DNA of 5,417 nucleotides. Origin: Bacteroidales bacterium (lineage in GTDB: Bacteria > Bacteroidota > Bacteroidia > Bacteroidales > UBA932). The translations under genes were made by a program, and so were the position numbers. The stretch covers positions 1 through 5,417 of the forward strand of contig JAFYZE010000112.1 of the NCBI GenBank assembly GCA_017548805.1, given 5' to 3'. Below, in pieces: positions 1-5,122 of the stretch. Position 1 is the stretch's first letter; each line of letters opens with the position of its first letter. The notes beneath the pieces are model-generated. The model saw nothing but the letters and a program-made list of their open reading frames with translations, was not told the DNA's origin and searched no databases.

Positions 1-722
1 AGAACAAGGACACTTACGCGATGAACATGGAGGTGGTGCAGCGCGAGAACAGCGTCATCCTCCTGGAGGACGACTATTCCACCACCTACCAGGGATTCGA
101 TCCCAAGGACCCGGAGTCGGATATTTTCCTCCATCTCATGACCAATGCCTACCGTGAGCAGAGCATACTGTTCGCCCAGCTTGTCGATAAGCATCTTGCC
201 GGAGGACCCATAAAGAAGAGCAATGGCATAAGCCAGAATAATTTCGCGGTGCTCCGTCTCGCATCGATGCCTGCAGCCCTGTTGGAGCTCGGCTTCATCT
301 CCAATCCCACGGACCTGGAGGCCCTCCGTTCCTCCAGGAATCTAGACAGGATCGCGCAGAGGCTCGCGGAGGCCTTTACCGAATACAAGAAGCTTTACGA
401 CGAGAGCGTGGGCGCCGGCAAGGAGACCAAGCCTTCGCAGCCCGCTCCCGCACAGGAGAAGGCTGCGGCCGAGCCCGCTACGTCCTCAGGAGTATGGTAC
501 GGGACCCAGGTCCTGGCCACCAAGAAAAACATGGATCCCAAGGATAAATACTTCCTCGGATACGAGCCCAGATGCGTCAGCACACCGACGCTCAACAAGT
601 ATGTCATCGGGGTCTCGGAAGACCTTCAGGAAGCCCGTAAGGACTATAGTAAAATCAAGGCGAAATACCCCGACGCTTTCCTTGTAAAGGTGGATGACAA
701 CGGCTGCACACGCGTGAAATGA
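1..722 (+). CDS. N-acetylmuramoyl-L-alanine amidase (Amidase_3 family) with SPOR-like C-terminus, 5'-partial
   Basis: The enzyme cleaves the amide bond between N-acetylmuramic acid and the stem peptide of peptidoglycan, and would act in the periplasm. The first complete codon is at 3 and 239 residues are visible; the start, any signal peptide and the first zinc ligands lie left of the window. The ATG at 21 is internal, because the family pattern (VVQRENSVILLEDDY, then GFDPKDPESDIF) already surrounds it. Visible residues 1 to about 130 are the C-terminal half of the Amidase_3 fold, ending in SMPAALLELGFISNP, whose glutamate (residue 95, codon 285-287) matches the family's conserved catalytic Glu. 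A Pro/Ala/Glu-rich linker (about 140-160) leads to a roughly 70-residue tail from Trp165 (WYGTQVLATKK to YPDAFLVKVDDNG) that resembles a divergent SPOR domain, the module that binds denuded septal glycan. The SPOR call is by pattern only. The next gene is 224 bases downstream, so the two are probably not cotranscribed. Confidence 0.9.
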   Translation, partial: NKDTYAMNMEVVQRENSVILLEDDYSTTYQGFDPKDPESDIFLHLMTNAYREQSILFAQLVDKHLAGGPIKKSNGISQNNFAVLRLASMPAALLELGFISNPTDLEALRSSRNLDRIAQRLAEAFTEYKKLYDESVGAGKETKPSQPAPAQEKAAAEPATSSGVWYGTQVLATKKNMDPKDKYFLGYEPRCVSTPTLNKYVIGVSEDLQEARKDYSKIKAKYPDAFLVKVDDNGCTRVK

Positions 723-747
723 TGATTCGGATTTAATCTGGAATCAT
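722..747 (+). terminator. Weak inverted repeat after the amidase gene, possible terminator
   Basis: A perfect 7-base inverted repeat, ATGATTC (722-728) and GAATCAT (741-747), flanks a 12-base loop and begins on the last base of the amidase stop codon. The stem is AT-rich and no T-run follows (the next bases are TCTAAATAACG), so it lacks the second half of a classical intrinsic terminator. Its position at the gene end is the only argument for this role. Confidence 0.25.
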
Positions 748-813
748 TCTAAATAACGAGTGGTCGAAAATCAATCGCTTACGAAAAAGTGCGTTTGTAA
801 ATATCTGAAAATA

Positions 814-842
814 GGGTCTTTAAAGATTAAGCATTTAGACCC
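814..842 (+). repeat. Upstream hairpin A in front of dnaA (competes with hairpin B)
   Basis: GGGTCT at 814-819 is the exact reverse complement of AGACCC at 837-842. The stem can be extended by AAA (822-824) pairing with TTT (834-836) if two T are bulged, leaving a 9-base loop. Its right arm and loop contain the left arm of the 828-856 repeat, so in RNA the two stems could not both form. Any regulatory role is inference. Confidence 0.4.
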
Positions 843-856
843 CTCCTAAATGCTTA
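828..856 (+). repeat. Perfect 11-base inverted repeat (hairpin B) in front of dnaA
   Basis: TAAGCATTTAG (828-838) and CTAAATGCTTA (846-856) are perfect reverse complements around the 7-base loop ACCCCTC. The stem is AT-rich (3 of 11 pairs are G-C). A run of six T follows only about 13 bases later, after an A/T-rich stretch, so it is not a standard intrinsic terminator. It could be a protein-binding palindrome, a terminator for the amidase gene, or part of an RNA switch with the overlapping 814-842 stem. The loop and right arm include CCTCCT, which resembles the 3' end of 16S rRNA; this is probably chance. Confidence 0.5.
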
Positions 857-888
857 TATACGCAAAATATTTTTTACATACAATAGTG

Positions 889-912
889 AAAAAGGTTTTT
901 TATAAACTTTTT
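889..912 (+). repeat. A/T-rich imperfect hairpin just before dnaA
   Basis: AAAAAG (889-894) pairs with CTTTTT (907-912) and TTT (896-898) with AAA (904-906), with one bulged G at 895 and a 5-base loop. T continues to 914. The stem has a single G-C pair and would be weak in RNA. It ends 34 bases before the dnaA start codon. It may simply reflect the homopolymer-rich composition of the gap. Confidence 0.25.
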
Positions 913-946
913 TTCCCCCAATTTTGCACTCCCGAACAAGACCACA

Positions 947-2374
947 ATGCAAATTCAAGATAGACATATCGACATATGGAACAATTGCCTGCGCATCATC
1001 GAGCAGTTGATTGAGCCACAGAAGTTCGAGACCTGGTTCAAACCGATCAGGCCCGTGTCCATGCTTGAATCCACTTTGACGGTCGAAGTGCCGACGGACT
1101 TCTTCCGCGAGTACCTCGAAGGTGCCTATCTCGACATCATCAAGAAAACCCTCAAGAGGGTCATCGGCGCCGACGCGCGCCTGGTGTATCTCGTGCACCC
1201 CGTCAAGACCGAGCAGCCGATGCGCTATCCCGCATCGCAGGGCCTGCCCCCGGTCAACCGCACCGTTTCAGTCAGTACGTACAATCCCGCGAACAATCCC
1301 GGTCCGCTCGTCTATCCCGGCCTCCAGAAGGTCAAGGTCAATCCCCGTCTCAATCCGGTGTACTGCTTCGGCAACCTTGTTGAAGGGGAGTGCAACAAGA
1401 TGGGCGTCACCGCGGGGCTCAACATCTCCGCGGCTCCGGGCAAGACTCCGTTCAACCCCCTGTTCCTCTTCGGAGGTCCGGGTCTGGGCAAGACCCATAT
1501 CGCCCAGGCCATAGGCATAGCGATCAAGGAGAAGTATCCCGAGCTTGTGGTGCTCTACGTCACCGGCAACGAGTTCAAGACCCAGTACATGGACGCCGTC
1601 AACGTTCGCAACAAACTCACCGATTTCCTTGCCTATTACATGAAGATGGATGTCCTCATCGTGGACGACATCCAGGACCTGATCGGCCAGGGGTCGCAGA
1701 ACGCCTTCTTCAATATCTTCAACCACCTGCACCAGACGGGCAAGCAGCTGATCTTCACTTCGGACCGCGCGCCCGTGGACCTGCAGAACTTCGAGGAACG
1801 CCTGCTCTCCCGCTTCAAGTGGGGACTGTCGGCCGAGCTGACCCGCCCGGACTATGCGACCAGGCTCGCCATGCTCAAGGCCCGCGCCTTCAGGGAGGGC
1901 GTGTCCATTGACGACAAGGTCCTCGAGTGCCTTGCCATGCGCGTGAAGTCCAATTTCCGCGAGCTTGAGGGAGCCCTCATCTCCCTGATAGCACACGCCA
2001 CCCTCACGCACCGCGAGGCCACCGTCGACCTGGTCCAGAACATCACTGAGAAGATCGTCGGTACGGAGAAGGAAGGAGTCACCATCGACAGGGTGCAGAG
2101 CGTCGTTTGCGAGTATTTCAACATCACCCGCGACACGCTTCTCTCCAAGTCGCGCAAGCGCCAGATCGTCCAGGCACGGCAGATCGCCATGTACCTGAGC
2201 CGCAACCTTATCGACAACTGTTCCCTCGCGACCATCGGCGCCGAACTGGGAGGAAAGGACCACGCTACAGTGCTGCATGCATGTACTACTGTTTCGGATT
2301 TGATGTCCACGGACAAGAGCTTCAAGCAGTACATCACCGATATCAGTAAGATGCTTGTGCCTGTAGACAAATAA
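947..2374 (+). CDS. dnaA: Chromosomal replication initiator protein DnaA
   Basis: DnaA is the cytoplasmic AAA+ ATPase that binds DnaA boxes at oriC, melts the origin and helps load the replicative helicase. The 475 residues show all four domains. Domain I spans about 1-85 (WNNCLRIIEQLIEPQKFETW, interaction/oligomerisation). Domain II is a short variable linker to about 135. Domain III, the AAA+ core, has Walker A GGPGLGKT (176-183), Walker B VLIVDDIQD (236-244), sensor I TSD (271-273), ERLLSRFKWGL with the expected arginine finger R289, and sensor II SNFRELEGAL with R338. Domain IV (about 378-475) carries the basic loop SKSRKR (400-405) and the DNA-binding signature GGKDHATVLHA (435-445). Every key residue is present, so the protein should be functional. 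The ATG at 947 has no Shine-Dalgarno sequence but gives a normal N-terminus. It is followed 9 bases later by pepD, not by dnaN, recF or gyrB. Length is normal for the family. Confidence 0.98.
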   Translation: MQIQDRHIDIWNNCLRIIEQLIEPQKFETWFKPIRPVSMLESTLTVEVPTDFFREYLEGAYLDIIKKTLKRVIGADARLVYLVHPVKTEQPMRYPASQGLPPVNRTVSVSTYNPANNPGPLVYPGLQKVKVNPRLNPVYCFGNLVEGECNKMGVTAGLNISAAPGKTPFNPLFLFGGPGLGKTHIAQAIGIAIKEKYPELVVLYVTGNEFKTQYMDAVNVRNKLTDFLAYYMKMDVLIVDDIQDLIGQGSQNAFFNIFNHLHQTGKQLIFTSDRAPVDLQNFEERLLSRFKWGLSAELTRPDYATRLAMLKARAFREGVSIDDKVLECLAMRVKSNFRELEGALISLIAHATLTHREATVDLVQNITEKIVGTEKEGVTIDRVQSVVCEYFNITRDTLLSKSRKRQIVQARQIAMYLSRNLIDNCSLATIGAELGGKDHATVLHACTTVSDLMSTDKSFKQYITDISKMLVPVDK

Positions 2375-2383
2375 TACAGCGCA

Positions 2384-3808
2384 ATGACATCCGATTCAGT
2401 CTTATCACATTTCAAGAAAATAACGGAGATCCCCAGGGAATCCGGACACGAAGAGCCGATGACTGCCTACCTGCAGTCATTCGCCGCTTCTCATGGCCTT
2501 GCCTGCAAGACCGACTCCACCGGCAACGTCCTCATCACCAAGGAGGCCGCTCCCGGCAAGGAAACAGTTCCGACCATCGTGCTCCAGGGCCACCAGGACA
2601 TGGTCTGTGAGAAGAATGCCGGCGTCCAGCACGACTTCTCCAAGGACCCTATCCGCTATGTGGTCGAGGACGGATGGATGATCGCCAAGGACACCACGCT
2701 GGGCGCCGATGACGGCATCGGCATCGCGGCGTCGCTCGCCCTGCTCGAGAGCGATCTCCCCATGGGGAAGATCGAGTGCCTGTTCACCATCTCCGAGGAG
2801 ACCGGCATGGACGGCGCCGAGGCCCTAAAGGAGGGCTTCTTTACCGGCAAGACCCTCATTAACCTCGATTCCGAGGAGGAAGGGGAGTTCTGCATCGGCT
2901 GCGCCGGAGGCCTCAATACCAAGATCACCTTCAAGTACGATACGGAGAACCGCAAGGAAGGTTATGAAAGGCTGAAGCTCTCGATCTCCGGGGCTATAGG
3001 CGGCCATAGCGGAGAGGACATCAACAAGGAACGCATGAATACCGTGCAGCAGATGGCCCGTTTCCTTTACGGCGAGCTGCCTTACGGGTTCCAGCTTCTG
3101 CTTATCAAGGGCGGCAACAAGCCTAACGCCATCGCGCGCGAGTGCGAGGCCGTGATTGCCGTTCCCGACCTTGAGGCCACGGCCGCGCGTTTTGCGGCTT
3201 TCGGCCGCGATGTCAAGGCCGAGTTCGCCGTCAGCGACCCTGACGTGGTCTTCAGCTCCGCGCCGGCCTTCCTGAACGAGAAGGCTATAGACGGCGATTG
3301 CACCCGCAGGCTCATCACCTCGCTCTTCACCTGCCCTCATGGAGTTCAGGCCATGAGCCAGGAGATTAAGGGCCTCGTGGAGACCTCCACCAACCTCGCC
3401 TCGGTCCGCATGACCGAGCATGGCGAGGTGACGGTAGTGACGAGCCAGCGCAGCTCCATCACCTCCGCCAAGAGGATGATCGCTGCAAAGGTCCGCGCCA
3501 ATTTCGAGGCTGCCGGAGCCGAGGTCGTACATCAGTATGAGTATCCCGGCTGGAAGCCTGATACACAGTCGCATATCCTGCATGAGTGCGTGGAGTCCTA
3601 CAAGCGCCTCTTCGGCGTCGAGCCGATAGTCAAGGCTATCCACGCCGGTCTCGAGTGCGGGCTTTTCCTTGAGAAATTCCCCGACCTCGACATGATCTCC
3701 TTCGGCCCCACCCTCCTTGGCGTACATGCGCCGGGCGAGAGGATGGACCTCGCTTCGCTGGACAAGTTCGTCGCCCTCCTCGAGGACGTCGCCGTCAATT
3801 TCAAGTAG
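2384..3808 (+). CDS. pepD: Aminoacyl-histidine dipeptidase / cytosol nonspecific dipeptidase (peptidase M20 family)
   Basis: PepD-type enzymes are cytosolic dizinc aminopeptidases that split dipeptides, including Xaa-His, as the last step of peptide breakdown. The 474 residues match the family's usual length. The order of motifs is typical: GHQDMV (H70, D72), DTTLGADDGIG (D109/D110, bridging metal ligand), SEETGMDGA (E138/E139, general base and metal ligand), NLDSEEEGE (D162), then GGHSGEDINKERMN (H208) in the lid/dimerisation domain inserted between the catalytic halves, and near the end HAGLECGLF and GVHAPGERM (H448, the last metal ligand). Residue roles are assigned by family pattern. No signal peptide is visible. 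The start at 2384 lies 9 bases after the dnaA stop and the stop lies 1 base before rpe, which suggests cotranscription with both. Exact substrate range cannot be read from the sequence. Confidence 0.93.
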   Translation: MTSDSVLSHFKKITEIPRESGHEEPMTAYLQSFAASHGLACKTDSTGNVLITKEAAPGKETVPTIVLQGHQDMVCEKNAGVQHDFSKDPIRYVVEDGWMIAKDTTLGADDGIGIAASLALLESDLPMGKIECLFTISEETGMDGAEALKEGFFTGKTLINLDSEEEGEFCIGCAGGLNTKITFKYDTENRKEGYERLKLSISGAIGGHSGEDINKERMNTVQQMARFLYGELPYGFQLLLIKGGNKPNAIARECEAVIAVPDLEATAARFAAFGRDVKAEFAVSDPDVVFSSAPAFLNEKAIDGDCTRRLITSLFTCPHGVQAMSQEIKGLVETSTNLASVRMTEHGEVTVVTSQRSSITSAKRMIAAKVRANFEAAGAEVVHQYEYPGWKPDTQSHILHECVESYKRLFGVEPIVKAIHAGLECGLFLEKFPDLDMISFGPTLLGVHAPGERMDLASLDKFVALLEDVAVNFK

Positions 3809-3809
3809 G

Positions 3810-4466
3810 ATGAGACTGCTGGCCCCCTCCATACTCTCCGCCGATTTCCTGCATCTGGAGAAGGACATCCGCCTGGTCAACGACCATGCGGACATCATCC
3901 ATTTCGATGTTATGGATGGCACACTCGTGCCGAACATCTCGTTCGGTTTCCCCGTACTGGATGCCGTGGCGCGCATCGCTGAGAAGCCGATGGACGCCCA
4001 CCTGATGATCATCAATCCGGACAAGTATTTCGAGCGTTGCGCCAAGGCGGGGGTGAGCATGCTTTCCTTCCACCTTGAGGCCGCGAGAAAGGCCCGCAAG
4101 AGCCCCGCAAGGCTGCTTGACAAAGTCCGCAGCCTCGGGATGAAGGCTGGTCTCGCCATCAATCCCGACATTCCCGTCGAGGACGTGTTCCCTTATCTGG
4201 ACCACGCCGACTATATCCTCGTGATGTCGGTGTTTGCAGGTTTCGGCGGGCAGAAGCTTGTTCCCGAGACTTACGACAGGGTAAGGGCCGTCAAGGCTGA
4301 GATCGTCCGCAGGGGGCTTGACTGCCTCGTGCAGATAGACGGCGGGGCGGACGAGTCCAACGCCGTCCCGCTGTTCGAAGCGGGAGTGGATATCGTGGTG
4401 GCGGGCAGTGCCGTGTTCAAGAGCCCTGACCCGGTGGCGACGATCGCCGCTATGAAGGGAGATTGA
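3810..4466 (+). CDS. rpe: Ribulose-phosphate 3-epimerase
   Basis: This enzyme interconverts D-ribulose 5-phosphate and D-xylulose 5-phosphate in the non-oxidative pentose phosphate pathway, in the cytoplasm. The 218-residue product has the length and motifs of this TIM-barrel family: APSILSADF (5-13), HFDVMDGTLVPN (31-42), DAHLMI (62-67), AINPD, MSVFAGFGGQ (139-148) and IDGG (176-179). The expected metal/acid-base residues are H31, D33, H64 and D177. The phosphate-loop motif, usually NPGFGGQ, reads FAGFGGQ here. The ATG at 3810 was chosen over the in-frame ATG at 3717 because family homology begins exactly at MRLLAPSILSADF and the longer form would overlap pepD by 92 bases with a low-complexity Arg/Ser-rich extension. 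It is the third gene of the apparent dnaA-pepD-rpe operon, 1 base after pepD, and overlaps the end of convergent birA by 17 bases. Confidence 0.95.
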   Translation: MRLLAPSILSADFLHLEKDIRLVNDHADIIHFDVMDGTLVPNISFGFPVLDAVARIAEKPMDAHLMIINPDKYFERCAKAGVSMLSFHLEAARKARKSPARLLDKVRSLGMKAGLAINPDIPVEDVFPYLDHADYILVMSVFAGFGGQKLVPETYDRVRAVKAEIVRRGLDCLVQIDGGADESNAVPLFEAGVDIVVAGSAVFKSPDPVATIAAMKGD

Positions 4467-5067
4467 AGACGTACTCTTTGAAACATTCATCCAGATACCG
4501 CCGGCCTTCGGCGGTATTTGTTTTTTCGGCGCATGCCGAAAGGATGTCGCGGAACCGTACCAGCTCCGCGGAGGGATCATAATGGGCTCCTGTCATCTGG
4601 GCGATGGAAACGGGGTTGGGGAGATCCGCGGGGAATTCCGTCTGGTTGAGGTTGAGGCCTATGCCAATTATGCTGGAGACGATATCGGAACCATGGAGGA
4701 TGTTCTCGATAAGGATGCCGCAGATCTTCCTGTCGCCGGTATAGATATCATTGGGCCATTTAATGCGGACGGATATGCCTTTTTCCTCAAGGTAGAGCCT
4801 CAGGGCGAGGGTTATGGTCTCGGTGATGGTCAGCGCGTCGCGGGCCGCGAGCGGGGCGAGACCCTGCTCCCCGAACTTCAGCACAACGCTGAAAGTGAGG
4901 TTCTCGCCGGGCAGGCTGTGCCATTTGTGGTCGCCCTGCCCGCGGCCCGCGGTCTGACAGCGGGCGGCTATGACTGACAGATTGTCAAGGTCCCGGATCA
5001 GTCTCCTGGCCTCGTCATTGGTCGAATCGACGGTATCATACCATCTTATGTCTGTCAGTTTTTCCAT
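4450..5067 (-). CDS. birA: Biotin--[biotin carboxyl carrier protein] ligase, monofunctional, catalytic domain only
   Basis: The enzyme makes biotinyl-5'-AMP and transfers biotin to a lysine of carrier proteins such as that of acetyl-CoA carboxylase. The 205 residues contain the BPL/LplA catalytic domain: DSTND (14-18), QTAGRGQGDHKWHS (38-51, the biotinyl-adenylate loop), KWPND (103-107), KICGILIE (114-121) and GIGLNLN (135-141). There is no N-terminal helix-turn-helix, so it should not repress biotin genes. The chain stops soon after the catalytic fold (ECFKEYVFNLPS), apparently without the small SH3-like C-terminal domain many bacterial BirA proteins carry. The ATG at 5067 is preferred over the in-frame ATG at 5106. 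Homology starts at the former, an A-rich leader of about 20 nt precedes it, and 5106 lies upstream of the TAAATTTG promoter element. The gene is divergent from rsfS and overlaps the rpe end by 17 bases. The rpe terminator lies within its codons for about residues 184-191. Confidence 0.93.
   Translation of the reverse strand: MEKLTDIRWYDTVDSTNDEARRLIRDLDNLSVIAARCQTAGRGQGDHKWHSLPGENLTFSVVLKFGEQGLAPLAARDALTITETITLALRLYLEEKGISVRIKWPNDIYTGDRKICGILIENILHGSDIVSSIIGIGLNLNQTEFPADLPNPVSIAQMTGAHYDPSAELVRFRDILSACAEKTNTAEGRRYLDECFKEYVFNLPS
4495..4526 (+). terminator. Strong intrinsic terminator of the dnaA-pepD-rpe unit, inside birA
   Basis: ATACCGCCG (4495-4503) and CGGCGGTAT (4509-4517) form a perfect 9-pair, GC-rich stem with a 5-base loop (GCCTT), followed by TTG and six T (4521-4526). 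It starts 29 bases after the rpe stop codon and reads as a terminator only on the + strand; on the - strand the stem is not followed by T. It lies wholly inside the birA coding sequence. Confidence 0.88.
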
Positions 5068-5082
5068 TGGTGTTTTTTTTGT

Positions 5083-5090
5083 TATATTTG
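5083..5090 (+). promoter_or_regulatory. Bacteroidota-type -7 promoter element for rsfS
   Basis: TATATTTG matches the Bacteroidota -7 consensus TAnnTTTG perfectly. Transcription would be expected to start about 6 bases further on, near 5096-5097, giving a leader of about 26 nt before the rsfS ATG at 5123. There is no clear TTG at the expected -33 distance; that position is a T-run. Confidence 0.6.
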
Positions 5091-5094
5091 TTTG

Positions 5095-5102
5095 CAAATT
5101 TA
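5095..5102 (-). promoter_or_regulatory. Bacteroidota-type -7 promoter element for birA
   Basis: On the - strand this reads TAAATTTG, a perfect TAnnTTTG match. The expected start point is near 5088-5089, leaving a leader of about 21 nt before the birA ATG at 5067, rich in A as is common for Bacteroidota genes without Shine-Dalgarno sequences. No convincing -33 TTG is seen. The element is 4 bases from the oppositely oriented rsfS element. Confidence 0.6.
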
Positions 5103-5122
5103 ACACTTTTCAAGATTATTAT

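Larger units (their letters stand above)
723..946 (+). promoter_or_regulatory. AT-rich dnaA upstream region
   Basis: These 224 bases carry no credible gene. The dnaA promoter should lie here, since dnaA is the first gene of its operon, but there is no perfect TAnnTTTG -7 element on the + strand. The nearest matches are TGCGTTTG (790-797) and CAATTTTG (919-926), one mismatch each and neither with a clear TTG at -33. The first would give a leader of about 140 nt containing all the hairpins listed below; the second a leader of only about 15 nt. No perfect TTATCCACA-type DnaA box was seen on either strand, so neither DnaA autoregulation nor an origin is supported. Before the dnaA ATG there is a run of T (908-914), five C, and no Shine-Dalgarno sequence. 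Confidence 0.5.

Noticed and set aside
723..946. Chromosomal origin (oriC) next to dnaA
   Set aside because: The gap is AT-rich, but I found no perfect TTATCCACA-type boxes or box cluster. Proximity to dnaA alone is not enough, especially in Bacteroidota. A strand-skew plot of the whole chromosome would decide.
1268..2278. Open frame of 336 codons on the - strand inside dnaA
   Set aside because: It is antisense to the DnaA AAA+ and DNA-binding domains, has no recognisable motif, and has the same compositional cause.
3717..3809. Upstream in-frame ATG for rpe
   Set aside because: The extension is an Arg/Ser-rich out-of-frame reading of the pepD end, and family homology starts at 3810.
3804..3812. 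AGTAGG before rpe as a Shine-Dalgarno sequence
   Set aside because: It directly abuts the ATG and includes the pepD stop codon. The spacing is too short for pairing with 16S rRNA, and translational coupling is more likely.
2825..4171. Open frame of 448 codons on the - strand across pepD and rpe
   Set aside because: It is antisense to two clearly homologous genes and shows no family pattern. GC-rich third positions in the sense genes leave few antisense stops.
3801..4580. Open frame of 259 codons on the - strand across rpe and the birA end
   Set aside because: It is a shadow of rpe. I also checked it as a possible frameshifted birA C-terminal domain and saw no resemblance.
4582..4977. Open frame of 131 codons on the + strand inside birA
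   Set aside because: It is antisense to the biotin ligase catalytic domain, with no promoter or family pattern.
5068..5106. Upstream in-frame ATG for birA at 5106
   Set aside because: The 13 extra residues are not family-like, and this codon lies upstream of the predicted transcription start from the TAAATTTG element.
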